A stretch of 64,000 nucleotides of DNA from positions 62,001-126,000 of the forward strand of contig NZ_JAUSYN010000001.1 of assembly GCF_030816915.1 (NCBI RefSeq). Direction: 5' to 3'. The position numbers were made by a program, and so were the translations under genes. Of this stretch, positions 53,701 through 62,659 are shown piece after piece. Numbering within the stretch: the first letter of the stretch is position 1; each line of letters begins with the position of its first letter. The notes below the pieces were generated by a model that was given only the letters and a program-made list of their open reading frames with translations, was not told where the DNA came from and made no database searches. This DNA comes from Streptomyces sp. B3I8. GTDB taxonomy: Bacteria; Actinomycetota; Actinomycetes; Streptomycetales; Streptomycetaceae.

Positions 53701-55068
53701 ATGGAGCCGTACAGGATCAAGGCCGTCGAGCCCCTCCCGATGACCACACGCGCACAGCGGGAAACAGCGTTGCAGCGCGTGCACTACAACCTCTTCGCCC
53801 TGCGCGCCGATGAGATCACGATCGACTTGCTCACCGACTCGGGGACAGGCGCTCTCTCAGCGGCGCAGTGGGCCGCGGGCATGGCCGGTGACGAGTCCTA
53901 TGCCGGCTCACGGTCCTTCTACCGCTTCCAGGAGGTGGTACGCGAGCTGACGTCCTGTCCCCACATCCTCCCGGTCCACCAGGGCCGGGCGGCAGAACGC
54001 ATCCTTTTCTCGGCGCTGCTCGGCCCCGGGGGAATCACACTCAGCAACACCCACTTCGACACCACCCGCGCAAATGTGGCACTCAGCGGCGGCCAAGCCG
54101 TGGACCTGCCCTGCCGTGAGGCGCAGGACCTCGACAGCGAGGAGCCGTTCAAGGGCAACATCGACTTGCAGCGGCTCAAAGACGCCCTGTGCGGCCCGGA
54201 CGCCTCCCGTATCGCTGTGGTGATCATGACGCTGACGAACAACGGCGGAGGCGGCCAGCCCGTCTCCATGGACAACCTCGCCCGCGCCGCCGCGCTGTGC
54301 CGAGAACACGAAATCCCCTTCTTCCTGGACGCCGCACGCTTCGCCGAGAACGCCTGGCTGGTCACCCAGCATGAGCCCGCCTACCAGGGGGTCAGCCCAC
54401 GCGAGGTCGCCGAAGAGGCCTTTCGTCTGGCCGACGGCTGCCTGATGAGCGCCAAGAAAGACGGAATCGTGCACATCGGCGGGTTCCTGGGCCTGCGCGA
54501 CCCCGCGCTCGCCGAACGATGCCGGCTGCTGCTCGTCGCCACCGAGGGGTTCCCCACGTACGGCGGACTGGCCGGCCGAGACCTTGACATGATCGCCCAG
54601 GGCCTGACCGAGGTGACCGATCCCCACTATCTCCGGTCCCGGGCGGAGGCAGCCCGTCACCTCGCCTTCCTGGCCCGCAACGCAGGCATCAGCATCCTCG
54701 AACCACCCGGCCTGCACGCGATCTATCTCAACGCCGGCCGTCTCCTGCCCCACATTGCGCCGCACCGCTTTCCCGGCCACGCCCTCGCCTGCCAGCTGTA
54801 CTTGGAGGGCGGCATCCGCTCTGTCGAACTGGGCTCCCTCTACCTCGGCAAGGAGGACGAGAACGGAGACCCGATCACCACAGCCCCCTTTGAACTGCTG
54901 CGACTGGCCCTCCCTCGCAGGACGTACACGCTCAGCCACTTGAACCACGTCGGCGAAATCCTGGCGAGGACCGCGAGGAACAGGGCCAAGATCCCCGGCT
55001 ATCGCCTGGTCCAGTCGAGCCCGGTCCTCCGCCACTTCCACTCCGAACTCGAACCGTTACCCCTGTGA
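53701..55068 (+). CDS. tnaA: tryptophanase (PLP-dependent beta-eliminating lyase)
   Basis: 455 residues of the tryptophanase/tyrosine phenol-lyase family: YRIKAVEPLPMTTRAQRE, LLTDSGTGALSAAQWAAGM, GDESYAGSRSFYRF, PVHQGRAAE, SNTHFDTTRAN, FFLDAARFAENAW and the PLP lysine in MSAKKDGIVHIGG. It should split tryptophan (or the prenylated amino acid) into indole, pyruvate and ammonia. 73 bp downstream of the prenyltransferase on the same strand; GGGAG precedes the ATG. Pairing gives a route to a prenylated indole. Tyrosine phenol-lyase is the alternative; context favours tryptophanase. Confidence 0.85.
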   Translation: MEPYRIKAVEPLPMTTRAQRETALQRVHYNLFALRADEITIDLLTDSGTGALSAAQWAAGMAGDESYAGSRSFYRFQEVVRELTSCPHILPVHQGRAAERILFSALLGPGGITLSNTHFDTTRANVALSGGQAVDLPCREAQDLDSEEPFKGNIDLQRLKDALCGPDASRIAVVIMTLTNNGGGGQPVSMDNLARAAALCREHEIPFFLDAARFAENAWLVTQHEPAYQGVSPREVAEEAFRLADGCLMSAKKDGIVHIGGFLGLRDPALAERCRLLLVATEGFPTYGGLAGRDLDMIAQGLTEVTDPHYLRSRAEAARHLAFLARNAGISILEPPGLHAIYLNAGRLLPHIAPHRFPGHALACQLYLEGGIRSVELGSLYLGKEDENGDPITTAPFELLRLALPRRTYTLSHLNHVGEILARTARNRAKIPGYRLVQSSPVLRHFHSELEPLPL

Positions 55069-55109
55069 TGGCGCGCCTGGAGCAGCACCGCATGGATGCG
55101 ACGGGTGTA

Positions 55110-55135
55110 CCGGTGGCCCTCCGGAGGGCCGGTGG
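55110..55135. terminator. palindromic hairpin after tnaA
   Basis: A 16-bp perfect palindrome ggccctccggagggcc (55115-55130) lies 47 bp after the tnaA stop, flanked by partly pairing ccggt/ggtgg. A modest stem; plausible terminator. Confidence 0.4.
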
Positions 55136-55231
55136 CCGACGGAGCAAGGACCGACTCGGTCCAAGAGTCCCGCTCGTCCCAAGCATGACCGCCCCACCTG
55201 ATCCTTCAAAATACGGGGCAATACCCCGCCC

Positions 55232-55780
55232 ATGGGGCGCCAGGAGGTCATCTGCCTTGGCGAACCGCCCGTTGCGGCCCGCCGTTTCCTCTTCCGCGAG
55301 GGAATCAAGCCGCGTGGTCCATACGCCCCATGGGCGATCCTCCTCAATCGCGAAGCCCTCATAGCGGCTGGGGCCCGACCGGTTCTCCACCTCTCAGGCG
55401 AGGAGATGAACGCAACCAACGACATGCCTGCCTCGTTCCGAGCCCGACGGGTTCGCTATGCACCGGGACGTGCCGACTGGCTCCATGAACGCGAGTGGCT
55501 CTGCTTTTAAGAAGGCCAGACTCCGGACTTTCAGCTCACCGCTGATATTATCGCCGGTGTCATCGTCGGCGAGCAGGGTTGACTACCTCCAAGTAACTTC
55601 CATGAACAGCCGATGCCGGACGAACTCTTCAACCACCCCAAGGCCCTCGACGAGAAGCCTCGTTGGTGGTGGGATCGGGCAGGACCTTGTGGAGGACGGG
55701 ACATTCGAACTCCGCCGTCGTTACGAGTTCGAGAAGTGGTTCCTCGTCGACTTCATGATGGGTTGTTGTTGGGGAGTATC
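55232..55780 (+). pseudogene. uncharacterised protein with WLHEREW motif, several frameshifts
   Basis: Pieces of one protein in three frames: FREGIKPRGPYAPWAILLNR and RADWLHEREWLCF; TPDFQLTADIIAGVIVGEQG; MPDELFNHPKALDEKPRWWWDR; then DGTFELRRRYEFEKWFLVDFM. The order and the S/D-WLHEREW motif resemble a family of uncharacterised actinobacterial proteins. At least three lesions, so this is a true pseudogene. Function unknown. Confidence 0.5.
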
Positions 55781-55796
55781 CGGGGCTGCTGGTAGG

Positions 55797-56597
55797 GGTG
55801 CCTGGGATGCGTCGGCGCTGTGCGGGCCAGGGGCCGAACTGCTCACGCACCACCCCGGCCGCCACGAGCAGCGCTCGCCGAACTCCGGTGCGGCGTCGGG
55901 CGACGGCCAGAGGGAGGCGGTGGCGGTTCCCGCAGCCTGTCTTCACCCGGGCGTCTGGACATGGTCGCTCAGCACTCGCGGTGCATCGCCACTCGGCCAG
56001 AACTCGGAAGCCGCCCATCAGGGCGATGTCTGCCGCGTGACTGATCTCTTTCCAGGTCATCTCCCTGGTCAGCATCCAGTTGGAGCGGTCGATCAGGTGG
56101 AACCTGTCGTCATGCGTGATCCAGTTGGCGGTCAGCCCGGCTTCAGCGTGGGCTTTTGACCGGCGTAGCACAGTACCCGCGCTGGCGTTGTAGTACTGGG
56201 CTTCGCACCCCAGGCTTACTCCGCCGGCTCCGGTGATCGTGACGTCGGGTCTGGATGTCCGGTTCTTGGTCGTCGTCTCCACTTGGACTTCAAGGCCGGC
56301 CGACTGCCCGGTGCGGGTCAGGAAGTCCTTCATGGCCTTGTGTCTGTCACTTTCCTCCGGAGTCATATGGTGCGCAGTGCGCAGCGCGCAGGCGCAGGAG
56401 GCCATCAGGGCCGCGATGCTTCCGCACGTACATATGCGGGCTCTTGACCCCGCCCAGTTCAGCCTTGCACTGCTGTCCTTGGCTGCTCTCTACGCAGACA
56501 AGAAGTTCGCGGTCTCTCTCCGCCACAGGCTGCAAAAGGCTCTCGATCAGGTCGGGCTGTCGACGATCAAGTTTTTCCCCACTTGGTGTGGTTTGAG
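55797..56597 (-). pseudogene. competence CoiA-like family protein, disrupted
   Basis: N-terminal part AQTTPSGEKLDRRQPDLIES ... SPHMYVRKHRGPDGLLRL ... HCAPYDSG is in one frame; EESDRHKAMKDFL ... RPDVTITGAGGVSLGCEAQYYN ... WMLTREMTWKEISHAADI ... CPDARVKTGCG in the next, joined by one base near 56358. The body resembles CoiA-like putative nucleases. The 3' end after 55960 is unclear. The 5' end abuts an IS21 element at about 56597. Confidence 0.5.
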
Positions 56598-56732
56598 CGT
56601 CACGTAATTCCCCACACCGAATTCTCCTAATTGTCCATGGGTACGACGGTGTTCGGGATCGATGGACCTGGTCATCTCGGAGCTGTGGATGGTCCTCGAC
56701 CTGTGGGTCCCGAAGGCCGATGGGCAGCCCGG

Positions 56733-58331
56733 ATGGCAAGGAGAACGTTCGTCGTGGTCGACATCACCGAGATCTACGTCCACTGGTACGCGGGGCGCTC
56801 GAAGAGCGCGCTTGCCGCGTCTTTGGGAGTGGACCGCAAGACGGTCAGGAAGTACCTGGCGCCGGCGGAGGCGTCCGGAATCACCCCGGGCGGGCCGCCG
56901 ATGAGCGAGGCCGACTGGTCCCGGCTGATCGAGGGATGGTTCCCCGGGCTCATCGACAAGCGACTGCGGCAGGTGACGTGGCCGGAGATCGACGAACACC
57001 GCGACTACATCAAGGAGTTGCTCGGGACCGTGACCGTCTCCACGATCCACCAGCGGCTGCGGGACGAGCACAAGCTGAAGGTGTCGGTCTCCTCGTTCCG
57101 CCGCTGGGTGCACGCCACGCTGCCCGACGAGGTGAGCCGGTCGCAGGTCACCGTCCTGCGCGACGAGATCGAGCCGGGCGAGGAGGCCCAGATCGACTAC
57201 GGGTTCCTGGGGCAGTGGATCAACCCGCGCACCGGAAAACGCCACCGGGTCTGGGCGTTCGTGATGGTGCTGCCCTGCTCACGGCACATGTTCGTCCGGC
57301 CGGTGCTGCACCTGGACCAGCATGCGTGGACCGAAGCGCACGTCGCGGCCTTCCGCTACTTCGACGGCGTCCCACGCCGTCTCGTGCCGGACAACCTGAA
57401 GACCGGCGTCGACAAGCCCGACCTCTACGACCCGAAAATCAACAAGGCGTATGCCGAACTCGCTACCCACTATGGGGCGTTGGTGGATCCGGCGAGAGCT
57501 GCGAAGCCGAAGGACAAGCCCAGGGTGGAGCGGCCCATGCCCTACGTCCGCGACTCATTTTGGCGTGGGCGGGAGTTCACTTCCATCGAGCACATGCAGA
57601 CCGAGGCCGTCACCTGGGCCCAGCAGGTCGCCGGGCACCGCCAGTGCCGGCCGCTCGGAGGGGCGGCTCCGATGGCCGTGTTCGGCGCCGTCGAGGCCGC
57701 CGCCCTGCTGCCGTTGCCGCCCACCCCGTTCACCCTGGCCCGCTGGTCGACGGCCACCGTTGGCCCGGACATCCACATCAAGGTCGGCCGCACCCTCTAC
57801 TCCGTGCCCTGGAAACTGATCGGCCGCAAGGTCGACGTCCGCTCCACCGCCACGATGGTGCAGGTCTTCCTCGACGGCAGCCTGGTCAAGACCCACGCCG
57901 CACTTGCACAGGGGAAACGCACCGACAGGAGCGACTACCCGCCCGAGAGGATCGCCTTCCAGATGAAGACGCCCATCTGGTGCCGCAGCCAGGCATCCGA
58001 GGTCGGCGAAGCCTGCCGCGAGGTCGTCAACCAGCTCCTGGAGGTCAACGCGCTCTACCGGCTCCGTGCTGCCCAGGGGGTTCTCGGACTGCGCAAGAAG
58101 TACGGCGACACTCGCCTGGAGGCGGCCTGCGCGAGAGCGATCACGGTCGGCGATCCGTCCTACCGCACCATCAAGGGCATCCTGGTCGCCGGCACCGAGA
58201 GCGATCCCGAGCCCGAGACCAGCGGAGACGCGGGCGCCGCTGCCTTCCTCCACGGCCCCCAGGGGCTGTTCGGCTCCGTCCGTGCCCCCGGACACCCCGG
58301 ACGGCACCCGCGACGACCAGGTCCACGGTGA
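56733..58331 (+). CDS. istA: IS21 IstA transposase (intact)
   Basis: 532 residues. HTH in SKSALAASLGVDRKTVRKYL, rve core with Asp in AQIDYGFLGQW, Asp in VPDNLKTGV and Glu in KPRVERPMPYVRDSFW, then a C-terminal beta domain (IKVGRTLYSVPWKLIGRKVDV). ATG 56733 is a compromise: family members usually begin a little earlier with a different N-terminus, and VVDITEIYVHWYAGR is the first clearly conserved segment. Confidence 0.85.
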   Translation: MARRTFVVVDITEIYVHWYAGRSKSALAASLGVDRKTVRKYLAPAEASGITPGGPPMSEADWSRLIEGWFPGLIDKRLRQVTWPEIDEHRDYIKELLGTVTVSTIHQRLRDEHKLKVSVSSFRRWVHATLPDEVSRSQVTVLRDEIEPGEEAQIDYGFLGQWINPRTGKRHRVWAFVMVLPCSRHMFVRPVLHLDQHAWTEAHVAAFRYFDGVPRRLVPDNLKTGVDKPDLYDPKINKAYAELATHYGALVDPARAAKPKDKPRVERPMPYVRDSFWRGREFTSIEHMQTEAVTWAQQVAGHRQCRPLGGAAPMAVFGAVEAAALLPLPPTPFTLARWSTATVGPDIHIKVGRTLYSVPWKLIGRKVDVRSTATMVQVFLDGSLVKTHAALAQGKRTDRSDYPPERIAFQMKTPIWCRSQASEVGEACREVVNQLLEVNALYRLRAAQGVLGLRKKYGDTRLEAACARAITVGDPSYRTIKGILVAGTESDPEPETSGDAGAAAFLHGPQGLFGSVRAPGHPGRHPRRPGPR

Positions 58332-58349
58332 AGACGAGGTGGCGGCACG

Positions 58350-59123
58350 ATGAGCGTGATGGATACCGCCCTGCGCGAGTCACTCAAATCTCTGCGGCTG
58401 TCCGGGATGCTGGAGACCCTCGATGCCCGCCTCGCCCAGGCCCATGGCGGCGAACTCGGTCACCTCGACTTCCTCCAGGTCCTCTGCCAGGACGAGATCA
58501 CGCGCCGCGAGACCGTCGCCTTCCAGCGCAGGCTCCAGCGCGCGAAGTTCGAGCAGCAGGTCACTCTGGAGGAGTTCGATTTCACCGCCTCCTCGAAACT
58601 GCCCGCCGCCCAAATCCGCGACCTCGGAGCCCTGCGCTGGCTCCACTCAGGCGAGTCCGTCATCCTGTTCGGCCCGGTCGGGGTCGGCAAGACACATATC
58701 GCCCAGGCGCTGGGCCACCTCGCGGTCCGCCAGGGCGCCCACGTCCGCTTCGCCAAGACCAGCCGGATCCTCGCCGAACTCGCCGGCGGTCACGCGGACC
58801 GCACCTGGGAGAAACGGATCCGCGAACTGGTACGGCCCGACGTGCTCATCCTCGACGACTTCGCCATGCGCCAGCTCTCCGCGGCCCACGCCGACGACCT
58901 CTACGAACTCGTCTCCGAGCGGCAGGGCCGGTCCCTGATCATCACCAGCAACCGGGCGCCCAGCGACTGGTATCCCCTCTTCCCCAACCCGGTCGTCGCC
59001 GAGTCACTCCTGGACCGGCTGATCAACACCAGCCACCAGGTCATCATGAACGGCCCCAGCTACCGCCCCAACAAGCGCCCGAAGAACCCCACCGACAAGA
59101 ACGGCAGACCCCCAACCAAGTAG
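58350..59123 (+). CDS. istB: IS21 IstB ATPase helper (intact)
   Basis: 257 residues: helical N-terminus (SLKSLRLSGMLETLDARL), AAA+ P-loop GPVGVGKTH near residue 112, Walker B VLILDDFAMRQL, sensor ITSNRAPSDWYPLF, conserved end LLDRLINTSHQVIMNGPSYRP. Works with IstA, using ATP to select the target. Starts 18 bp after istA. Confidence 0.9.
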   Translation: MSVMDTALRESLKSLRLSGMLETLDARLAQAHGGELGHLDFLQVLCQDEITRRETVAFQRRLQRAKFEQQVTLEEFDFTASSKLPAAQIRDLGALRWLHSGESVILFGPVGVGKTHIAQALGHLAVRQGAHVRFAKTSRILAELAGGHADRTWEKRIRELVRPDVLILDDFAMRQLSAAHADDLYELVSERQGRSLIITSNRAPSDWYPLFPNPVVAESLLDRLINTSHQVIMNGPSYRPNKRPKNPTDKNGRPPTK

Positions 59124-59156
59124 GAAACCGGTGGACGCCGTCGGGATACTGCCGTC

Positions 59157-59681
59157 ATGGCCGTCACCCAGCAACTCGCCCGCGTCCCGGCGGAGTATCT
59201 CGCCGCCTGCCGTCAGTCAGCCGGAACATCGACCGATGGTGATCCCACCTGGGATCCGCCGTCGGCGGACGTCCTGGACCTGGACTGGGCACCGGCCATG
59301 TTGGAACGGGCATGCGAGCTGGCAGGTCTCGACGGCGTCCACCTGGGTGCTCTTCGGCAGGCCACCGCCGGGGACTCGGTGATCGATCTCGGCTTCCTCA
59401 ACACGCACCCGCATGCCATTGGTCCCTTCGGACCGCCTCCCACTGCCCTTTCCGCAGGTCAAGTGGCCCGCGTCTCGGAACTACTCGGTCAAATCGACTT
59501 TCCGGCCGTCCTGGCCGTCCTGCCGACCGAGGACAGCGAGGTCGCTTCCTTGATCGGTCATGGGGCGGACAAGACCGTCGGTGGCCCGAGGAAGTACCTG
59601 CTGGGGCACTTCAGTGCCCTGCGCGAGTTCTACCTTGCTGCATCCCAACGGCACCTTCTCCTCGTGCTCTGGTGGGACTGA
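59157..59681 (+). CDS. DUF1877-family protein, cargo of IS21 copy 2
   Basis: 174 residues with the DUF1877 pattern: AVTQQLARVPAEYLAACRQS, PPSADVLDLDWAPAMLERA, FLNTHPHAIGPFGPPPTALS and the ending REFYLAASQRHLLLVLWWD. Members are small proteins of unknown function found widely in actinobacteria. It lies 33 bp after istB and inside the terminal repeats, so it moves with the element. It may be a captured host gene. Confidence 0.75.
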   Translation: MAVTQQLARVPAEYLAACRQSAGTSTDGDPTWDPPSADVLDLDWAPAMLERACELAGLDGVHLGALRQATAGDSVIDLGFLNTHPHAIGPFGPPPTALSAGQVARVSELLGQIDFPAVLAVLPTEDSEVASLIGHGADKTVGGPRKYLLGHFSALREFYLAASQRHLLLVLWWD

Positions 59682-59760
59682 CCCAGGACTTCACAGTCGG
59701 CTCACGACTCAGTACCTGGGGAATTACGTGACGTTTCGGCTGGGGAATTACGCGAACGTC

Positions 59761-59950
59761 CACACGGGCAGGTGTGGCCACGTGCTGCCCAGGCCGAGGT
59801 CTTCCTTGTCGAGCTCGATGATCCGCTGAAGGCCGGAATGCCATACACCGTTTGCCACTGATATTCCTCACTCGGTAGCAGTGCGCAGGAGACTCCTCCG
59901 GCAAGATAGGGACCACCACTCACAATGGGGTCAGATCCGTATGAAATCCA
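59761..59950. other. possible gene remnant between two IS elements
   Basis: A plus-strand run AEVFLVELDDPLKAGMPYTV with a stop soon after reads like a fragment of coding sequence; nothing else recognised. Confidence 0.3.
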
Positions 59951-59979
59951 GCTCTACTGACCTTGAATGCGTGATGCGG

Positions 59980-60558
59980 TCATGGTGACTGGTGCCGGAG
60001 GCCGGTGCCGGTGAGGCAGCCGTCGAGGACGTCGGGGCGGTACTGGAGTTTGCGTAGGCCGCGCCGGACCGCGGTGATCAGGTCGTCCGGATCGGCGAAG
60101 GCACGGTTGGCTGTGGTGGTGCGTCGCAGTACGGACCAGAGGCCCTCGACCGGGTTGAGGTCGGGTGCGTAGGGCGGCAGTTGGAAGACGGTGAGCCAGT
60201 CACGTTCGGCGATGTAGCGGCGCATGCCGGCGGTCAGGTGGGTGTTCAGGTTGTCCCAGACCAGCACGATCGGGCCGCCGAGTTGCTGGTGGGCACTCTG
60301 GATGAGGTCGCGGTAGTCCTTCCAGGAGAAGCTCTTGCGCCCGTCGGGCCGGGCATCGGGGCAGGGACGGTAGATCAGCCGGGAGGGTTCGCCGGCCTTG
60401 TAGCAGGCCAGTGCGGCCACCGATAAGCGGCGGCGGGAGCGGCCCCGCACGCGGATCACGGGGGTGTGACCGCGGCGGGACCAGGTGCGGGTGGTCGGCG
60501 GCGTCATCGAGAAGCCGGCCTCGTCCTCGAAGACGAGCCAGGCGTCGAGCGCCGCCAC
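59980..60558 (-). CDS. IS630-family transposase, DDE part (second frame)
   Basis: 192 residues beginning AALDAWLVFEDEAGFSMTPP (catalytic Asp), then VLVWDNLNTHLT (Asp) and LPPYAPDLNPVEGLW (Glu), the IS630 DDE_3 core. It overlaps the HTH frame by 55 bp. A fused product needs a frame change near 60555, either programmed or a mutation. Confidence 0.8.
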   Translation of the reverse strand: MAALDAWLVFEDEAGFSMTPPTTRTWSRRGHTPVIRVRGRSRRRLSVAALACYKAGEPSRLIYRPCPDARPDGRKSFSWKDYRDLIQSAHQQLGGPIVLVWDNLNTHLTAGMRRYIAERDWLTVFQLPPYAPDLNPVEGLWSVLRRTTTANRAFADPDDLITAVRRGLRKLQYRPDVLDGCLTGTGLRHQSP

Positions 60559-61043
60559 GGTCCTTCCACCTGGGGCCAGGTCTCCTTCACCCAGCCGGCC
60601 ACCGCGTGCTCGTCCCGCTCGACCGCGCGGCGGGCTGGTACCTGGCAGCTCCAGCCGTGCCGTCTGAGCAGCGCGGCGACACCCTGGACGGTGTAACTCT
60701 TGTGGAAGCGGCGCCCGATCAGGGTCTTGATCCGTGCAAGGGTCCAGGTCTGGTCCCGCCGGCCGTGTGCCACCGGACCCTTGGCCAGCTCCCGCTCGAG
60801 CACGGCGAACAGTTCGTCACTGAGCAGCGGCAGCGATGCCGGGCCCTTGGAGGCCAGGGCCCGGGGCCCGTTCTGCGACCAGGCCCTGCGCCAGCGCTGA
60901 ACCGACCGGACGCTGACCCGCAGGTCGTGCGCGATGACCGGGTTCTCGTCGCCCTGGGCGAACCGCTCGGCCGCCTCCATCCTCAACTTCTCGCGGAAAG
61001 CCCGGCGCTCGTCGGTCAGTCCGCCCCCTTGTGCATACCTCAT
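60504..61043 (-). CDS. IS630-family transposase, HTH part (first frame)
   Basis: 179 residues: tandem HTH segments (IAHDLRVSVRSVQRWRRAW; TLARIKTLIGRRFHKSYTVQGVA) ending HAVAGWVKETWPQVEG, after which the DDE frame takes over. The last 18 residues are out-of-frame tail. Confidence 0.75.
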   Translation of the reverse strand: MRYAQGGGLTDERRAFREKLRMEAAERFAQGDENPVIAHDLRVSVRSVQRWRRAWSQNGPRALASKGPASLPLLSDELFAVLERELAKGPVAHGRRDQTWTLARIKTLIGRRFHKSYTVQGVAALLRRHGWSCQVPARRAVERDEHAVAGWVKETWPQVEGPWRRSTPGSSSRTRPASR

Positions 61044-61290
61044 GCGGTCGGCATACCGCAGGGATCACGAGGCGTCAGCCCCTACGACACCCCGCTTGAA
61101 GGTCAGTAGTGCCTCTTTGGTCGGAGCACAGGATCAGACGGGGGTCGTGTTCACGTCCCCGGAATCCTCGTACGAGCGGTTGCGTTCGGGGCATCGTTCG
61201 AAGTGCAGCTGTTTGGCTTGGCCGGCGGACAGGGTGCGCTGTGCGGGTTTGTTGCAGCGACTTCGTTCAGTGTGGTTGGGCGAGTGCTGT

Positions 61291-62490
61291 TCACGTAGAC
61301 GTCGGAGAGCGACGAGCGGAGCATTGTGCGCGGTCGACGAGAGCCGTAGCGTCTTGGATCTGCCGAGTGGCGCTGCTTTCATCGCCCGGTCGGCTGTGCA
61401 AGGAGACCGTGACGGTGGTCCGGCCGTCCGGAGTCGTGGCGGGCCACACCAGGTATCCGAATCCGTCGCCGCTGTGTCCCCAGTACCCGCCACCGCAGGA
61501 CAGTGGTGTCCAGAACAGGCCGAGCCCGTCGCGTGTGTCCGGTGGAAAGCCGCGGTCGGCGGGGACTTCGACGGTGCGCTGCATCTCAGCCAGCTGGGCG
61601 GGGGCCAGAAGCCTGCCTTGCACCAGTGCTGTGAAGAACCTGGTGGTGTCCGCAGCTGTACTGATCATCGACCCGTCGGCATCGGCGTCGAAGGGAAGGT
61701 AGGCGACCGTGGTGTCGGTCATGGCACCACCCGGCTCGAACTGCTGGTAGTTGCGGGCATGAGGGCCGGGCAGGAACGGCCAGTTGCCAGGTATGAGAGT
61801 GCGGGTGAGCCGCAGCGGACGAAGAATCCTGGCCCGGACCTCGTACTCCCATGAATGGCCCGTGACCGCCTTGATGACCATGCCCAGGAGAACATAGTTG
61901 GTGTTGGAGTACTCCCAGCAGGCACCAGGTTCGAAGGAGGGCTGGTGCTTCAACGCGAAGGCCACACGCTGTTGGGACGTGTAGGTGGTCCAGCGGTTCG
62001 CACGGTACCCGGCCGCGCTGAGATCAGGAACGACGTCGCCGATGTAGTCGGGCAGCCCGCTGGTGTGCTGGAGCAACTGGCGCAGCGTGACCCGGTGCCC
62101 GTCATTGCCGCGGCCGTGGACCAGGCCGGGCAGCCATGTGTCCACCGTGTCGTCCAGCGATAGGCGGCCTTCGCCGGCGAGTTGGAGCAGTACGGTCGCG
62201 ACGAACGTCTTCGTGGTGCTGCCGATCCGCAGGTAGCCGTTCGTGGCCACAGGCTGGCCGGTGCTGAGATCACCGACCCCGCTACGGACGGCCCACACTC
62301 CGTGGGGCGTCTCCAGTCTCACCGATACGCCTGTGGTGCCGTCGTCCCGCAGGGCGTCGGCATCACGCTGCAGTCGGGACAGGCGATCGGGGGCCGCCGC
62401 TCCGAATCCTGCCGGAACGAGCAACGCCAGAAGGGCGACAGCGAGCACGAGCACTGTCCAACGACTGGTCCGACTCCGCATGATCGACAT
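61291..62490 (-). CDS. secreted serine hydrolase (beta-lactamase / D-Ala-D-Ala carboxypeptidase family)
   Basis: 399 residues with a signal peptide (RWTVLVLAVALLALLVPAG). Active-site motifs: STTK (nucleophile Ser and Lys) near residue 92, YSNTN (Tyr-x-Asn) and HSGDG near the C-terminus as the KTG equivalent. Similar to streptomycete R61-type DD-carboxypeptidases and class C-like hydrolases acting outside the cell on peptidoglycan peptides or D-amino-acid compounds. Which activity it has is not predictable. About 180 bp of unassigned sequence separates it from the IS630 element. Confidence 0.85.
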   Translation of the reverse strand: MSIMRSRTSRWTVLVLAVALLALLVPAGFGAAAPDRLSRLQRDADALRDDGTTGVSVRLETPHGVWAVRSGVGDLSTGQPVATNGYLRIGSTTKTFVATVLLQLAGEGRLSLDDTVDTWLPGLVHGRGNDGHRVTLRQLLQHTSGLPDYIGDVVPDLSAAGYRANRWTTYTSQQRVAFALKHQPSFEPGACWEYSNTNYVLLGMVIKAVTGHSWEYEVRARILRPLRLTRTLIPGNWPFLPGPHARNYQQFEPGGAMTDTTVAYLPFDADADGSMISTAADTTRFFTALVQGRLLAPAQLAEMQRTVEVPADRGFPPDTRDGLGLFWTPLSCGGGYWGHSGDGFGYLVWPATTPDGRTTVTVSLHSRPGDESSATRQIQDATALVDRAQCSARRSPTST

Positions 62491-62659
62491 GAGGCAACGC
62501 TAGGAACGACACGTCCGGCGAACCATCCGGACAACCAGAGGTCACACGGTCGGGTTCTCCCCAATGCGCCGGCTGATGTTGTCCGGACCGTCCTCCACCT
62601 GCCATGGCTCATGGACATCCGCCGACTACACCGACCTGTCACACGAAGTCAGACCGTAA

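Larger units (their letters stand above)
56596..59760 (+). mobile_element. IS21-family element (copy 2) with cargo gene
   Basis: cacgtaattcccca at 56601-56614 is matched in reverse by tggggaattacgtg at 59717-59730, with a second near-copy tggggaattacgcg at 59741-59754: the multiple terminal repeats typical of IS21. Contains intact istA, istB and a DUF1877 gene before the right repeats. Exact outer limits and target duplication not determined. Confidence 0.8.
59955..61108 (-). mobile_element. IS630-family element with TA target duplication
   Basis: tactgaccttgaa (59955-59967) and ttgaaggtcagta (61096-61108) are inverted repeats (12 of 13) that include the TA dinucleotide duplicated by IS630/Tc1 elements. 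About 1150 bp, two overlapping transposase frames. Confidence 0.85.
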
